A DNA stretch of 64,000 bases from positions 482,001-546,000 of the forward strand of contig NZ_LS483388.1 in the NCBI RefSeq assembly GCF_900475415.1. The letters are read 5' to 3'. Positions 53,409 to 63,755 of this stretch are shown one piece after another (position 1 is the first letter of the stretch; every line of letters begins with the position of its first letter). Below the pieces are notes generated by a model, which searched no databases, was not told the DNA's origin, and saw only the letters and a program-made list of their open reading frames with translations. This DNA is from Streptococcus porcinus (GTDB taxonomy: Bacteria; Bacillota; Bacilli; Lactobacillales; Streptococcaceae). The translations under genes and the position numbers were made by a program.

Positions 53409-55703
53409 TTAGTCCTTTTGCTGAGGAATAGGCTGTGTTTTAGTAAGTTTTTTGGTACTTTTGATAACTATATTGCCATTACTAGTCAACATGGCTTTCA
53501 GATCTTTCTCAGTTGGGTTTTCAAGATAGTAGTCAGTGATAGCATCTTCAATATAATCTTGAATCGTTCTTCTAAGTGGACGAGCACCCATCTTAGCATC
53601 ATAGCCAAGATCAACTAATTTTTCCTTCACCTTATCTGTAACATCTAGGTGAATATTATTATATGCTAAGCGTGTATTGACATCGGCTAACATTAAATCA
53701 ACGATATGTAATAAATTGTCTTTACTTAATGCTTGGAATTCAATGATGCCATCAAAACGGTTCATAAATTCTGGACTGAAGTAATTACTTAATTCTCCTA
53801 GAACAGAATTAGTACGTCCTTCGCGTGTTGCACCAAAACCAACAGAGGCTTCAGCTTTGCTGGTACCTGCATTTGATGTCATGATGATAATAGTATCTTT
53901 AAAGCTGACTGTTCGCCCTTGTCCATCAGTGAGCCTACCGTCATCTAAAACTTGAAGAAACATATGCATAACATCAGGGTGAGCTTTTTCAACTTCGTCT
54001 AATAGTATCAGTGAATAGGGATTTCGTCTGACTTTTTCTGTTAATTGACCAGCTTCTTCATACCCCACATATCCTGGAGGAGCGCCCACTAGCTTAGCAA
54101 CAGCGTGTTTTTCCATATATTCAGACATGTCAAAACGAATCATATTATCAGCTGAACCGAAGAGTTCAATGGCTAATTGTTTAGATAATTCCGTTTTCCC
54201 TACTCCAGTCGGACCTACAAAGAGGAAAGATCCAATTGGTCGATTTGGGCTACCTAAACCGACACGATTGCGACGAATAGCTTTAGCAATTTTATCAACA
54301 GCAGCATCTTGACCGATCACATGAGCTTTCAAATCATCTGATAGGTTGACTAATTGAGATTGTTCTTTTTCTTTGAGGTCACCAACAGGAATATTAGTTT
54401 TTTGCTCAACAATTGCTTCAATAGTCTTTTCAGTAATGATAGGAGTATCTTGATCGTCTAACTTTTGATTTTGTAGCTCCTTGTACTTAGCGATTTGGTC
54501 GCGGAAATAAGCTGCGCGTTCAAAATCTTCATCGCGGGTGGCTTGCGCTTTTAAATTTTCGGCTTCCACTAAACGTTTATCAATTTCTTTAGGATCAATG
54601 AAATTAAGAGTTAAATTCATTTTTGAACCAGCTTCATCAAGTAAATCAATAGCTTTATCCGGTAAGAAACGATCTTGGATATATCGATTCGATAAATTAG
54701 CAGCTGCTTCAATGGCATCTTGACTGTATTTGACATGATGATAGTCTTCGTATTTGGCTTGAATCCCTTTAAGAATGGTAATGGTTTCTTCCACAGAAGG
54801 CTCATCAACCTTAACAGGTTGCATTCGACGCTCTAAGGCTGCATCTTTTTCGATGATGCGGTATTCGTTGAGTGTAGTTGCCCCAACCAACTGTAACTCA
54901 CCGCGCGCTAAGGCTGGTTTTAAGATATTGCCAGCATCCATATTGCCATCTCCAGCAGTACCAGCACCAACTATTTCATGAATCTCATCAATGAAGAGAA
55001 TAACATCTTGACGGTTACGAATCTCTTCCATTAATTTTTGCATACGTTCTTCAAATTGTCCACGAATACCAGTTCCTTGGACTAGACTAACTACGTCTAA
55101 ACGGATAACCTCTTTATGTTGTAGTTTATGAGGAACACTGCCATCAACGATTTTCTGAGCCAAGCCTTCTACAACTGCAGTTTTACCAACTCCTGGCTCA
55201 CCAATCAAGACGGGATTATTCTTAGTTCGTCGATTCAAAATTTCAATAACGCGAATAATCTCTTCGTCGCGACCAATAACAGGATCAATATCACCATTTC
55301 TTGCGATATCAGTCACATTAATCCCAAACTCTTCAAGGAGACCGGGCTCTCTTTGAGGTTGTCTTGCGTTTTGGCCAGAAATTGCTCCTTGGCCGTTGTG
55401 GTTGTTGCCTCCACCAGCCCCACCACTACCATTTTGCCGGCCAGATTGGGTTGGAGGCGTATTTGGTAAGTCCCCAAAAGCTCTAAAGTTATTGAGATCA
55501 CCAAAGAAATCATCAAATAAAGGGTTTAAAGAATCTTTTTGATTTTGGGGGTTAGAACGCATGCCGCCCCAAATCGAGTTGTTTGCATCAGTCTTCATAA
55601 TTTGATAACAGTTTTGACAAAGGTCAATTTGTCTTTGCTTCCCATTCACATTAGCATATAGGTGAATAGAGGCCTCGTTTAATTTACAGTTTTGACAAAG
55701 CAT
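53409..55703 (-). CDS. clpE: ATP-dependent Clp protease ATPase subunit ClpE
   Basis: 764-residue HSP100 unfoldase that feeds substrates to ClpP. N-terminal zinc finger CQNC...CQNC (residues 3-32), a Gly/Asn/Gln-rich linker, AAA+ domain 1 with GEPGVGKTA, a UVR-type middle domain ([18 protein letters not shown]), AAA+ domain 2 with GPTGVGKTE, and a C-terminal domain. I choose ATG 55703, which opens the zinc finger and has AGGAGG upstream, over a start 9 codons earlier. It is under CtsR control and needed for heat and protein-damage stress. Confidence 0.96.
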   Translation of the reverse strand: MLCQNCKLNEASIHLYANVNGKQRQIDLCQNCYQIMKTDANNSIWGGMRSNPQNQKDSLNPLFDDFFGDLNNFRAFGDLPNTPPTQSGRQNGSGGAGGGNNHNGQGAISGQNARQPQREPGLLEEFGINVTDIARNGDIDPVIGRDEEIIRVIEILNRRTKNNPVLIGEPGVGKTAVVEGLAQKIVDGSVPHKLQHKEVIRLDVVSLVQGTGIRGQFEERMQKLMEEIRNRQDVILFIDEIHEIVGAGTAGDGNMDAGNILKPALARGELQLVGATTLNEYRIIEKDAALERRMQPVKVDEPSVEETITILKGIQAKYEDYHHVKYSQDAIEAAANLSNRYIQDRFLPDKAIDLLDEAGSKMNLTLNFIDPKEIDKRLVEAENLKAQATRDEDFERAAYFRDQIAKYKELQNQKLDDQDTPIITEKTIEAIVEQKTNIPVGDLKEKEQSQLVNLSDDLKAHVIGQDAAVDKIAKAIRRNRVGLGSPNRPIGSFLFVGPTGVGKTELSKQLAIELFGSADNMIRFDMSEYMEKHAVAKLVGAPPGYVGYEEAGQLTEKVRRNPYSLILLDEVEKAHPDVMHMFLQVLDDGRLTDGQGRTVSFKDTIIIMTSNAGTSKAEASVGFGATREGRTNSVLGELSNYFSPEFMNRFDGIIEFQALSKDNLLHIVDLMLADVNTRLAYNNIHLDVTDKVKEKLVDLGYDAKMGARPLRRTIQDYIEDAITDYYLENPTEKDLKAMLTSNGNIVIKSTKKLTKTQPIPQQKD

Positions 55704-55743
55704 AAAATACCTCCTGGGGCTTTTGTTCAAAAGAAAACCATTT

Positions 55744-55760
55744 AGTCAATAATGGTCAAA
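55744..55760. promoter_or_regulatory. CtsR operator of clpE
   Basis: AGTCAAT-AAT-GGTCAAA matches the CtsR heptad repeat RGTCAAA-NAN-RGTCAAA with one mismatch. It lies just downstream of the clpE transcription start, where bound CtsR would block RNA polymerase. Confidence 0.85.
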
Positions 55761-55772
55761 CTTCATAATCTT

Positions 55773-55800
55773 ATTATAGCACCCTTAGGTTGGAAATCAA
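55773..55800 (-). promoter_or_regulatory. clpE promoter
   Basis: On the minus strand, TTGATT (55795-55800), 16-bp spacer, TATAAT (55773-55778). Confidence 0.75.
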
Positions 55801-55980
55801 GCAAAAAGTTCAAGAATTAGCACTTGTATTTAAAGAGTGATAATTATGGGATACAAAGAGAGAATAGGTTAACCTAAGCCTAAAGTTTGTGAAAAAACTG
55901 ATAAAATTGGTTCTTTTTGTGTTGGTTTATTTATTTTTATGATAGAATAAAAGGGATAACAAACGAATAGGAGAAAAGAC

Positions 55981-56211
55981 ATGGAATCACATTTAGTGAG
56001 AATCATTAATCGCCTTGAATTGATGGTCAATGATGGTGGCAATTTAAAAAGAAATTTTGAACGTGATGGTGTTGTAGTTGCTGAAGTCTCTTTTGCAAAT
56101 GATCCAGAAAGCGGTCCCGTTTTTACATTACGTGATGTGGAAGCGCGTGAATCATACTCATTTGATAGTATTGATTTAATTGCGATGGAAATTTACGATT
56201 TATTATATTGA
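55981..56211 (+). CDS. DUF1797 family protein
   Basis: 76-residue small protein matching DUF1797 (MESHLVRIINRLELMVNDGG..., then VFTLRDVEARESYSFDSIDLIAMEIYDLLY). Function is unknown. A short, highly conserved Firmicutes family. Start ATG 55981 follows TAGGAGAA. It is divergent from clpE and has its own terminator. Confidence 0.85.
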   Translation: MESHLVRIINRLELMVNDGGNLKRNFERDGVVVAEVSFANDPESGPVFTLRDVEARESYSFDSIDLIAMEIYDLLY

Positions 56212-56231
56212 TGCTGCGGGAGCATGGATAG

Positions 56232-56260
56232 AAAGCTTATTTTTCAATAAGTTTTTTATT
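56232..56260 (+). terminator. Terminator of the DUF1797 gene
   Basis: AAAGCTTATT-tttc-AATAAGTTTT stem (one G.T pair) followed by Ts. Confidence 0.75.
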
Positions 56261-56390
56261 TTTACTTAAAATATATTTTTATTTACAAAAGGATATACTT
56301 ATTCTTAGTTTCGTTTTGCTAAGACCTTAGCCTTTGTTTCTTCAGCCAGAAGGTTTGCTATTAAAAACAAAGAATCTTTACTAATCTTTT

Positions 56391-56399
56391 TGGTATAAT
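56391..56399 (+). promoter_or_regulatory. folD promoter (extended -10)
   Basis: TGGTATAAT, 29 nt before the folD start codon. Confidence 0.65.
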
Positions 56400-56427
56400 A
56401 GAGAGAAATAAGAAAAGGAAGTAAGTA

Positions 56428-57282
56428 ATGGTTACAATTATCGATGGTAAAGCATTAGGACAAAAAATACAAAATAAATTATCTGAAAAAGTAAGTGACT
56501 TAAAAAGGGAATATGGAATTGTTCCAGGCTTAGTTGTGATACTTGTAGGTGATAATCCCGCAAGTCAAGTTTATGTCCGAAATAAAGAAAAATCAGCCAT
56601 TGCGGCAGGTTTTAAGAGTGAGACAGTACGTTTGTCAGAATCAATTTGTCAAGAAGAGTTAATTGCTATTATTCATCAATATAATCAAGATGATACTATT
56701 CATGGCATATTAGTTCAGCTACCGTTACCAAGTCACATTAATGACAAAAAGATTATTCTCGAAATTGATCCTAAAAAAGATGTGGACGGTTTTCATCCTA
56801 TGAATACCGGCCATCTTTGGTCTGGACGACCTCTAATGGTTCCTTGTACCCCAGCTGGTATTATGGAGATGTTTAGCGATTACGGTATTGATTTGGAAGG
56901 AAAGCATGCAGTGATTATTGGGCGTTCAAATATCGTTGGTAAACCGATGGCACAGTTATTACTTGATAAAAATGCCACAGTGACTTTAACTCATTCACGA
57001 ACACGGCATTTAGCAGAATTCGCAAAACAGGCTGATATCCTGATTGTAGCTATTGGACAAGGTCATTTTGTGACAGAAGAATTTATCAAAGAAGGAGCCG
57101 TAGTTATTGATGTCGGCATGAATCGTGATGATAATGGTAAATTAATTGGCGATGTAGACTTTGATCAAGTGTCCCAAAAGGCAAGCTATATCACTCCGGT
57201 GCCAGGAGGCGTAGGTCCAATGACCATTACGATGTTGCTAGAGCAAACTTATCAGTCCGCCCTAAGAAGTGTGAGCAAATGA
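56428..57282 (+). CDS. folD: Methylenetetrahydrofolate dehydrogenase/cyclohydrolase
   Basis: Bifunctional enzyme that interconverts 5,10-methylene-, methenyl- and 10-formyl-tetrahydrofolate. 284 residues. N-terminal substrate domain with the catalytic Tyr-Lys pair ([12 protein letters not shown], about residues 48-59) and QLPLPSHI. The NADP domain has [14 protein letters not shown] (about 163-176), and the C-terminal signature [11 protein letters not shown] is present. It overlaps the next gene by 4 nt (ATGA). Confidence 0.97.
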   Translation: MVTIIDGKALGQKIQNKLSEKVSDLKREYGIVPGLVVILVGDNPASQVYVRNKEKSAIAAGFKSETVRLSESICQEELIAIIHQYNQDDTIHGILVQLPLPSHINDKKIILEIDPKKDVDGFHPMNTGHLWSGRPLMVPCTPAGIMEMFSDYGIDLEGKHAVIIGRSNIVGKPMAQLLLDKNATVTLTHSRTRHLAEFAKQADILIVAIGQGHFVTEEFIKEGAVVIDVGMNRDDNGKLIGDVDFDQVSQKASYITPVPGGVGPMTITMLLEQTYQSALRSVSK

Positions 57283-58118
57283 AATTATCGCAGGAATTTT
57301 TAAGGCAAGTGATTACCAAAAGGAAAAGAGCAAGTCATAAAGGAGATTACGGCCGATTACTTTTAATTGGAGGGCTCTCTCCTTATGGTGGAGCTATCAT
57401 CATGGCTGCAAAAGCGGCTATTTATAGTGGTGCCGGCTTAGTAACTGTGGCTACTGAAAAAGATAACATCTGTCCACTTCATGCTCAATTACCAGAAGCA
57501 ATGGCCTTTTCAGTCGATGACAAAACCCTATTCTTACAACATATACGGACTGCGGACGTTATTCTTATCGGTCCTGGACTTTCAGAGAATAGCAAAGCTG
57601 AGTCTCTATTTGATACAGTGATGGAGCAGGTGTCAGAGGAGCAGATTTTAATTCTGGATGGCTCTGCCCTAAACCTCATAGCAAAAGGAAAAAAACAAGT
57701 TAAGAAAGGTCAGAATCTTGTTTTAACCCCTCACGAAAAAGAATGGGAACGTTTATCAGGACTAGCCATTGAAAAACAGAACTTAGAGACTACTCAAGAA
57801 GCTTTAAGTCATTTTCCTGATAGCACTATACTGATTGCAAAAAGTCATGCTACGAGTATTTTCTATCAAGATCAGATCTTTCAAATAGGTGTTGGGGGTC
57901 CTTACCAAGCTACGGCAGGTATGGGTGATACACTAGCAGGTATGATAGCTGGCTTTGCTGGTCAATTTCAAAATGCTAGTCTAGTTGAGAGACTGGCTGC
58001 GGCAACTTACTTGCATTCTTATATTGCAGACCAACTAGCTAGAGATAACTATGTGGCATTGCCCACTACTATTTGTGAGCAAATACCTTATTGGATGAAA
58101 AAATGGTGTCAGAATTAA
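57279..58118 (+). CDS. nnrD: ADP-dependent NAD(P)H-hydrate dehydratase
   Basis: Repairs the damaged cofactor NAD(P)H hydrate to NAD(P)H using ADP. 279 residues, ribokinase-like fold. Family segments [11 protein letters not shown] near the N-terminus, [10 protein letters not shown] in the middle and [15 protein letters not shown] near residue 210, with the catalytic Asp, are present. The start is within the folD stop. A dehydratase for nicotinamide cofactors beside an NADP-using enzyme is a common Firmicutes pairing. Confidence 0.92.
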   Translation: MKLSQEFLRQVITKRKRASHKGDYGRLLLIGGLSPYGGAIIMAAKAAIYSGAGLVTVATEKDNICPLHAQLPEAMAFSVDDKTLFLQHIRTADVILIGPGLSENSKAESLFDTVMEQVSEEQILILDGSALNLIAKGKKQVKKGQNLVLTPHEKEWERLSGLAIEKQNLETTQEALSHFPDSTILIAKSHATSIFYQDQIFQIGVGGPYQATAGMGDTLAGMIAGFAGQFQNASLVERLAAATYLHSYIADQLARDNYVALPTTICEQIPYWMKKWCQN

Positions 58119-58143
58119 TCTTCTTTTGTGAGAACTAATGACT

Positions 58144-58165
58144 AGGAGCTGCAGGCTCCTTTTTT
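58144..58165 (+). terminator. folD-nnrD terminator
   Basis: AGGAGC/GCTCCT stem (58144-58149 with 58155-58160), 5-nt loop, T run. Confidence 0.85.
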
Positions 58166-58197
58166 CGTGCTTAGAGCAGACTTTTTAAGTGAAAAAA

Positions 58198-58206
58198 TGG
58201 TATAAT
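58198..58206 (+). promoter_or_regulatory. xseA operon promoter (extended -10)
   Basis: TGGTATAAT, 50 nt before xseA. Same form as the folD and ftsA promoters. Confidence 0.65.
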
Positions 58207-58256
58207 TGCTTTTGTATAGTGGCGTTTTCGCCTTTAACAAAAAGAAAGGAAACCTG

Positions 58257-59600
58257 ATGTCTGATTATTTAAGTGTTAGTCAATTAACCAAATACCTTAA
58301 ATTGAAGTTTGACCGTGATCCCTATTTAGAACGGGTTTATCTGACAGGTCAGGTTTCGAATTTTAGAAAAAGACCCAACCATCAATATTTTTCTTTGAAG
58401 GACGAAGGAGCAGTTATTCAAGCTACTATTTGGGGTGGCGTCTACAAGAAATTGGGGTTTGATTTAGAAGAAGGGATGAAAGTAAATATAGTTGGCCGTG
58501 TGCAGCTTTACGAGCCTTCGGGGAGCTATTCTATTATCATTGAAAAGGTAGAGCCAGATGGTATTGGCGCCTTAGCCCTTCAGTTTGAACAATTAAAAGC
58601 TAAACTAAGTAAAGAAGGTTACTTTAATGACAACCACAAGCAAGCTCTGCCACAATTTGCTAAAAAAATTGGTGTTGTAACGAGCCCAAGTGGGGCAGTT
58701 ATTAGAGATATTATTACCACGGTATCTAGGCGTTTTCCCGGTGTTGATATCCTTTTGTTTCCAACTAAAGTTCAAGGAAGTGGAGCAGCAGAAGAAGTAG
58801 TGACCAATATTGCCCTTGCAAACCAAAGAACAGATTTGGATTTATTAATCGTTGGTCGTGGGGGAGGTTCTATTGAAGATCTTTGGGCTTTTAACGAAGA
58901 GATAGTTGTTCAAGCTATTTTTGAATCACGCTTACCCATCATCTCAAGTGTTGGTCATGAGACAGATATTACCTTGGCCGATTTTGTAGCTGATCGGCGA
59001 GCAGCTACACCGACAGCAGCGGCTGAGCTAGCAACTCCTGTCACTAAAGCTGATATAATTTCTTGGATAAGTGAACAACAAAATAGAGCCTATCAAGCTA
59101 ATCTACGCTTATTTAAGCAAAAAGAAGATAGGTTAGCCAAGCTTTCACAATCCGTTATATTTAGGCAGCCTGAGCGCCTTTATGATAGCTTTTTACAAAA
59201 GATTGATCAACTCCAATCTCAGATGAACTATCAGATCAAACAAAAACTATCTGAAACTCAACGTCTGGAGGTCTCCCTAAGACATCGTCTCCAGTCCTTG
59301 GATATACTCGCCAAGTTGAGTCGTTATCAAGAAAAAGTTAATTACCTTGATCAGTGGTTGCAAATCAATATGCAAAAACGTTATGATTATTCTTTGGCCC
59401 GATTTGAAAAAGCTCAGGATACTCTGTTAGCTCTAGACACTGAAAGAATCATTGCTAGAGGTTATGGGATTTTACGAAAAGATGAAGAGGTTATATCGTC
59501 AGTTGCAAATATAGCAATAGGTGATGCTTTAGACCTTGAACTACAAGATGGACAAATAGAAGTAGAGGTAAAAAATGTCAAGCAAAAAACAAACATTTGA
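58257..59600 (+). CDS. xseA: Exodeoxyribonuclease VII large subunit
   Basis: Catalytic subunit of the single-strand exonuclease. 447 residues. N-terminal OB fold with [10 protein letters not shown] (about 25-34), catalytic domain with [13 protein letters not shown] and [15 protein letters not shown] (about 199-213), then a long coiled coil for XseB binding. I choose ATG 58257 ([10 protein letters not shown]) with GAAAGGAAA upstream, rather than an in-frame ATG at 58206 inside the promoter. It overlaps xseB by 26 nt. Confidence 0.96.
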   Translation: MSDYLSVSQLTKYLKLKFDRDPYLERVYLTGQVSNFRKRPNHQYFSLKDEGAVIQATIWGGVYKKLGFDLEEGMKVNIVGRVQLYEPSGSYSIIIEKVEPDGIGALALQFEQLKAKLSKEGYFNDNHKQALPQFAKKIGVVTSPSGAVIRDIITTVSRRFPGVDILLFPTKVQGSGAAEEVVTNIALANQRTDLDLLIVGRGGGSIEDLWAFNEEIVVQAIFESRLPIISSVGHETDITLADFVADRRAATPTAAAELATPVTKADIISWISEQQNRAYQANLRLFKQKEDRLAKLSQSVIFRQPERLYDSFLQKIDQLQSQMNYQIKQKLSETQRLEVSLRHRLQSLDILAKLSRYQEKVNYLDQWLQINMQKRYDYSLARFEKAQDTLLALDTERIIARGYGILRKDEEVISSVANIAIGDALDLELQDGQIEVEVKNVKQKTNI

Positions 59601-59793
59601 AGAAGGCTTACAAGAACTAGAAGCTATTGTTACAAAACTTGAAAATGGGGATGTTCCCTTAGAAGAAGCTTTGGCAGAATTTCAAAAAGGAATGATTCTT
59701 TCAAAAGGCCTACAAAAAACGTTGCAAGATGCTGAGAAAACTTTGGTTAAAGTCATGCAAAACGATGGAACAGAAGTTGAGATTGATGCCTGA
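59575..59793 (+). CDS. xseB: Exodeoxyribonuclease VII small subunit
   Basis: 72-residue helical partner of XseA. Conserved [31 protein letters not shown] sequence from residue 6 onward. Several copies wrap around the XseA coiled coil. It starts inside xseA with GAGGT upstream. Its TGA stop shares a base with the ispA start. Confidence 0.95.
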   Translation: MSSKKQTFEEGLQELEAIVTKLENGDVPLEEALAEFQKGMILSKGLQKTLQDAEKTLVKVMQNDGTEVEIDA

Positions 59794-60662
59794 TGAATAA
59801 AGTAGATAAGATTAATCAGGCACTCACCCGTTTTTATCAAGAGAAGCAAGCTGTGTCTGAACAGCTCATAGCGGCGATTAGATATTCTGCGGAATCTGGT
59901 GGTAAAAGGATTAGGCCCCTCCTCTTATTAGAACTATTAGAGGCTTTTTCAGTGACTTTAACAGATAGTCATTATGATATTGCAGCTGCTCTTGAAATGA
60001 TTCACACTGGGAGTTTGATCCATGATGATCTCCCAGCTATGGATAATGATGACTATCGTCGTGGTTGCCTTACGAATCATAAAAAATTTGATGAAGCAAC
60101 GGCTATACTAGCTGGTGATAGTCTCTTTTTGGATGCCTTTGCCTTAATTGCTGGGACAAATTTGTCAGCTAATATAAAGGTTGATTTAATAGAATCTCTT
60201 TCGAATTCATCAGGAACTTTTGGTATGGTTGGCGGTCAAATGCTTGATATGAAAGCAGAAGGACAAGAGCTAACTTTAGCAGAGTTGCAAGAGATTCATA
60301 GCCATAAAACGGGCTGTTTGCTGGCCTATCCTTTTTGGGCAGCAGCTAAAATAGCAGAAGTGGATGAGCAGATTCTTCTGGAGATTTATCAGGCTGGTCA
60401 AAAGGTTGGTCATGCTTTTCAAGTCCGGGATGATATCTTAGATGTTACCGCTGATTTCGCTGACTTAGGTAAAACACCTCACAAAGATTTAGTAGCAGAA
60501 AAAATGACCTATCCGCGGCTACTAGGTTTAGAAGAATCTTATTGCGTCTTGAATGAAGATATTGATCAAAGTATTGCAATTTTAGAAGCTTTACGAAATA
60601 AAGTTGCTTTTAAGCCTGAAAACATTATTTGCTTGATAGAAAGGTTACGCTTGCATGCCTAA
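59793..60662 (+). CDS. ispA: Farnesyl diphosphate synthase (short-chain polyprenyl synthase)
   Basis: Condenses isopentenyl and dimethylallyl diphosphates, feeding undecaprenyl phosphate synthesis. 289 residues. First aspartate-rich motif DDLPAMDNDDYRRG (about residues 75-88), the GGKRIRP substrate loop near the N-terminus, and a second aspartate motif in VRDDILD (about 216-222). One-base overlap with xseB and 8-nt overlap with tlyA indicate a coupled operon. Confidence 0.95.
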   Translation: MNKVDKINQALTRFYQEKQAVSEQLIAAIRYSAESGGKRIRPLLLLELLEAFSVTLTDSHYDIAAALEMIHTGSLIHDDLPAMDNDDYRRGCLTNHKKFDEATAILAGDSLFLDAFALIAGTNLSANIKVDLIESLSNSSGTFGMVGGQMLDMKAEGQELTLAELQEIHSHKTGCLLAYPFWAAAKIAEVDEQILLEIYQAGQKVGHAFQVRDDILDVTADFADLGKTPHKDLVAEKMTYPRLLGLEESYCVLNEDIDQSIAILEALRNKVAFKPENIICLIERLRLHA

Positions 60663-61482
60663 AGAGAGAGTTGATGTCTTAGCCTATAAACAAGGCCTAT
60701 TTGATACTAGAGAGCAGGCTAAACGAGGAGTTATGGCAGGGCTAGTTGTGGCCGTATTAAATGGTCAACGCTATGATAAACCAGGTGAGAAGATCGATGA
60801 AACAACGGAACTTAAGTTAAAAGGCGAAAAACTAAAATATGTCAGTCGTGGTGGGTTGAAACTTGAAAAAGCATTAGAGGTTTTTTCTATTTCCGTGGCT
60901 GATAAAATCACAATTGATATAGGTGCTTCCACTGGAGGCTTTACAGATGTCATGCTTCAAGCTGGAGCTCAATTGGTTTATGCTGTTGATGTAGGAACCA
61001 ACCAATTGGTTTGGAAACTTAGACAAGACCCCCGTGTCAGAAGCATGGAACAGTATAATTTTCGTTATGCACAACTAGCTGATTTTCAAGAGGGGCAACC
61101 TACTTTTGCAAGTATCGATGTTTCATTTATCTCCTTGAGTTTGATATTACCAGCTCTTCATGATATTTTAGCTAATAATGGTCAAGTTATTGCCCTAATC
61201 AAGCCACAATTTGAGGCAGGTCGGGATTTGGTTGGTAAAAATGGTATTGTCAAGGATAAAAATGTCCACCAAAAAGTCATTAAAGAAGTTATCGCCTTTG
61301 CAACAAAATTCGGATTTATAATTAAAGGTTTAGATTTTTCACCAGTTCAAGGTGGCCATGGCAATATTGAATTTTTGATACATTTGCAAAAAGGCTCACA
61401 AGAGGTTTTGATTGACGAAATAGATATTACATCTCTTGTTGAAAAAGCACATAAGGAATTTGACAGACATGAAGAAAAGTGA
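60655..61482 (+). CDS. tlyA: TlyA family rRNA 2'-O-methyltransferase
   Basis: 275 residues. N-terminal S4 RNA-binding domain (about 1-60) and an FtsJ-type SAM methyltransferase domain (from SRGGLKLEKAL) with DIGASTGGFTDVML (about 87-100) as SAM loop, and a KPQFEAGR motif. TlyA proteins methylate cytidines in 16S and 23S rRNA. The old label haemolysin is not supported. It lies between ispA and argR, as in Bacillus yqxC. Confidence 0.9.
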   Translation: MPKERVDVLAYKQGLFDTREQAKRGVMAGLVVAVLNGQRYDKPGEKIDETTELKLKGEKLKYVSRGGLKLEKALEVFSISVADKITIDIGASTGGFTDVMLQAGAQLVYAVDVGTNQLVWKLRQDPRVRSMEQYNFRYAQLADFQEGQPTFASIDVSFISLSLILPALHDILANNGQVIALIKPQFEAGRDLVGKNGIVKDKNVHQKVIKEVIAFATKFGFIIKGLDFSPVQGGHGNIEFLIHLQKGSQEVLIDEIDITSLVEKAHKEFDRHEEK

Positions 61483-61942
61483 ACGTTTAGATTTAATTAA
61501 AAAGATTGTTTTATCGCATGATATTGAAACTCAACATGAGTTATTAGCCTTGCTTAAAGAACAAGGCTTAGAACTTACCCAAGCGACTATTTCTAGAGAT
61601 ATGAATGAGATTGGGATTGTGAAAATACCTTCTGGTTCAGGTCCATACATTTATGGTCTTTCTCAAGATAGCGGCAAAAAGATTACACAACGCCCCTTGT
61701 CCATTCGGAATAGTATTTTATCCATTTCAGAGAAAAATCAGGACTTAAAGCAACACCTGTATCTTAAGGTGGTACCTGGAAATGCCATGGTAATGAAACG
61801 TTGTCTCTATACTGATTTTGCAGAACGTATCTTTGGTGTCATCGAAGATGATGACAGTATTCTTTTGTTAGCAAAAACAGAGGCTGATGCTGATTACATT
61901 AGAAATGAAGTGTCAAGATGGGTAACTAATAAATCATTGTAA
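61469..61942 (+). CDS. argR: Arginine repressor, recN-linked copy (ArgR/AhrC)
   Basis: 157 residues. N-terminal winged helix with LTQATISRDMNEIGIVKI, C-terminal oligomerisation domain. It is the positional counterpart of B. subtilis AhrC, between tlyA and recN. It lacks the GDDT-type stretch in the same form as the arc-linked paralogue: here the sequence is FGVIEDDDSILLLAKTE, so ligand binding may differ. I choose ATG 61469 (MKKSERLDL), 14 nt inside tlyA, over a frame start at 61436. Confidence 0.92.
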   Translation: MKKSERLDLIKKIVLSHDIETQHELLALLKEQGLELTQATISRDMNEIGIVKIPSGSGPYIYGLSQDSGKKITQRPLSIRNSILSISEKNQDLKQHLYLKVVPGNAMVMKRCLYTDFAERIFGVIEDDDSILLLAKTEADADYIRNEVSRWVTNKSL

Positions 61943-61956
61943 AGAGAGGGTTAGGA

Positions 61957-63618
61957 ATGCTTTTAGAAATTTCGATTAAAAATTTCGCCATTATAGAGGA
62001 AATTTCCCTAAGTTTTGACAATGGAATGACAGTTCTTACAGGTGAAACTGGAGCAGGTAAGTCTATCATTATTGATGCTATGAATATGATGCTAGGGGCG
62101 CGTGCTAGTATTGACGTGATTAGACATGGTGCTCCAAAGGCTGAGATTGAGGGCTTCTTTTCCATTGACCATAAGGCTGAGTTGATGGTGTTACTAGAAG
62201 CAAATGGTATTGATGTTCAGGATGAATTGATCATTCGCCGAGATATTTTTGCTAACGGACGTAGTGTCAGTCGTATTAACGGCCAGATGGTTAACCTCTC
62301 CACATTAAAAGAAGTAGGCCAATTTTTAGTTGATATCCATGGCCAACATGATCAAGAAGAATTGATGAGGTCTGCTCACCATTTAGCAATTTTAGATGCC
62401 TTTGGCGATCCAACATTTCAAAACCAAAAAGTAGCCTATCAAGAGATTTTTGACAATTACAAAAAGCTTCGCAAAAAGGTCATTGAAAAACAAAAGAATG
62501 CACGTGATCATAAGGAACGCATTGATATGTTGGCATTTCAAATGGCTGAAATTGAGGCAGTCGGCTTGCAAAAAGGTGAAGATGTTTCTATTCAATCGGA
62601 GAGACAGCGGCTTTTGAATCATAAACAAATCGCTGATACTCTAGCAAATGCAGCAGTTCTTCTAGACAACGAGGAGTTGTCCAGTTTGTCCAATATCCGT
62701 TCTGCTATGAATGATCTTTTAGCGATAGAAACGTTTGATCCAGACTATAAATTAATGGCAAGCAATATTACGGAAGCTTACTATATTTTGGAAGATGTTA
62801 ATAAAATGTTATCAGATACTGTAGATAATTTGGATTTTGATGCAGGTCGACTCCTAGAACTAGATAGTCGTTTGGATCAAATTAACAGCTTGACACGAAA
62901 ATATGGTGGAAATGTCGATGATCTCTTAGATTACTACAGTAATATTGAAAAAGAATATCAGCTTTTGACGGGCAGTGAAAGTTCAGATGAAGAGCTAGAA
63001 ATACAACTCAAAAAAGTAGAAAAAGATTTAATCGGCCAAGCTCATATTTTAAGTCAGGAGCGACATAAACTGGCACATCAATTAGAAACAGACATCAAAC
63101 AGCAGCTAAAAGATTTATATATGGATAAAGCTAATTTTGAAGTGCGTTTAACTCCTTCAAAGTTTAACCGAAATGGTAATGAAACTGTTGAGTTTTATAT
63201 TTCAACAAATCCTGGTGAAGGCTTTAAGCCCTTAGTTAAAGTGGCTTCAGGTGGTGAATTATCACGCTTGATGTTAGCCATAAAGGCAGCTATTTCAAGT
63301 AAGGAAGACAAAACGAGTATTGTCTTTGACGAGGTTGATACGGGAGTGTCTGGGCGTGTTGCGCAGGCTATTGCTCAAAAAATTTATAAAATTGGAAAGA
63401 ATAGTCAAGTACTTGCCATTTCACATTTACCGCAGGTTATTGCCATTGCAGATTATCAGTATTATATTTCTAAAGAAAGCAAGGCTGATACCACAGTTTC
63501 AAAAGCAAGCTTATTAGACGACGATCAACGTGTGGAGGAAATTGCTAAGATGATTGCGGGTAATGACATAACGGAAACAGCACGCCAACAAGCACGGGAT
63601 TTATTACAGAAAAAGTGA
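61957..63618 (+). CDS. recN: DNA repair protein RecN
   Basis: 553-residue SMC-like ATPase that acts early at DNA double-strand breaks. Walker A GETGAGKSI (about residues 28-36), a central coiled coil (about 155-365), the ABC-type signature ASGGELSRLMLA (about 428-439) and Walker B SIVFDEVDTG. Full length. It follows argR by 14 nt behind AGAGAGGG. In B. subtilis and streptococci recN is also linked to transformation. Confidence 0.96.
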   Translation: MLLEISIKNFAIIEEISLSFDNGMTVLTGETGAGKSIIIDAMNMMLGARASIDVIRHGAPKAEIEGFFSIDHKAELMVLLEANGIDVQDELIIRRDIFANGRSVSRINGQMVNLSTLKEVGQFLVDIHGQHDQEELMRSAHHLAILDAFGDPTFQNQKVAYQEIFDNYKKLRKKVIEKQKNARDHKERIDMLAFQMAEIEAVGLQKGEDVSIQSERQRLLNHKQIADTLANAAVLLDNEELSSLSNIRSAMNDLLAIETFDPDYKLMASNITEAYYILEDVNKMLSDTVDNLDFDAGRLLELDSRLDQINSLTRKYGGNVDDLLDYYSNIEKEYQLLTGSESSDEELEIQLKKVEKDLIGQAHILSQERHKLAHQLETDIKQQLKDLYMDKANFEVRLTPSKFNRNGNETVEFYISTNPGEGFKPLVKVASGGELSRLMLAIKAAISSKEDKTSIVFDEVDTGVSGRVAQAIAQKIYKIGKNSQVLAISHLPQVIAIADYQYYISKESKADTTVSKASLLDDDQRVEEIAKMIAGNDITETARQQARDLLQKK

Positions 63619-63755
63619 TGGCAAATTGAATAAGAAGAAAAGGACTAGGAATTATTTTCTTTTTGCAACCTAACCTTAAGCAGGAGTGCTTTGATTTATT
63701 TGTCAATCAATGCTAAAATATTAAGAAATAGACTAGTAATAGAATGGAAACAACT

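Noticed and set aside
56270..56400. Possible riboswitch in the folD leader
   Set aside because: A CTTAG/CTAAG stem is visible, but no conserved core of the tetrahydrofolate, preQ1 or other known classes, and the folD promoter lies downstream of it.
60655..61482. Haemolysin
   Set aside because: The SAM-binding and S4 domains identify an rRNA methyltransferase of the TlyA family. The toxin label is historical.
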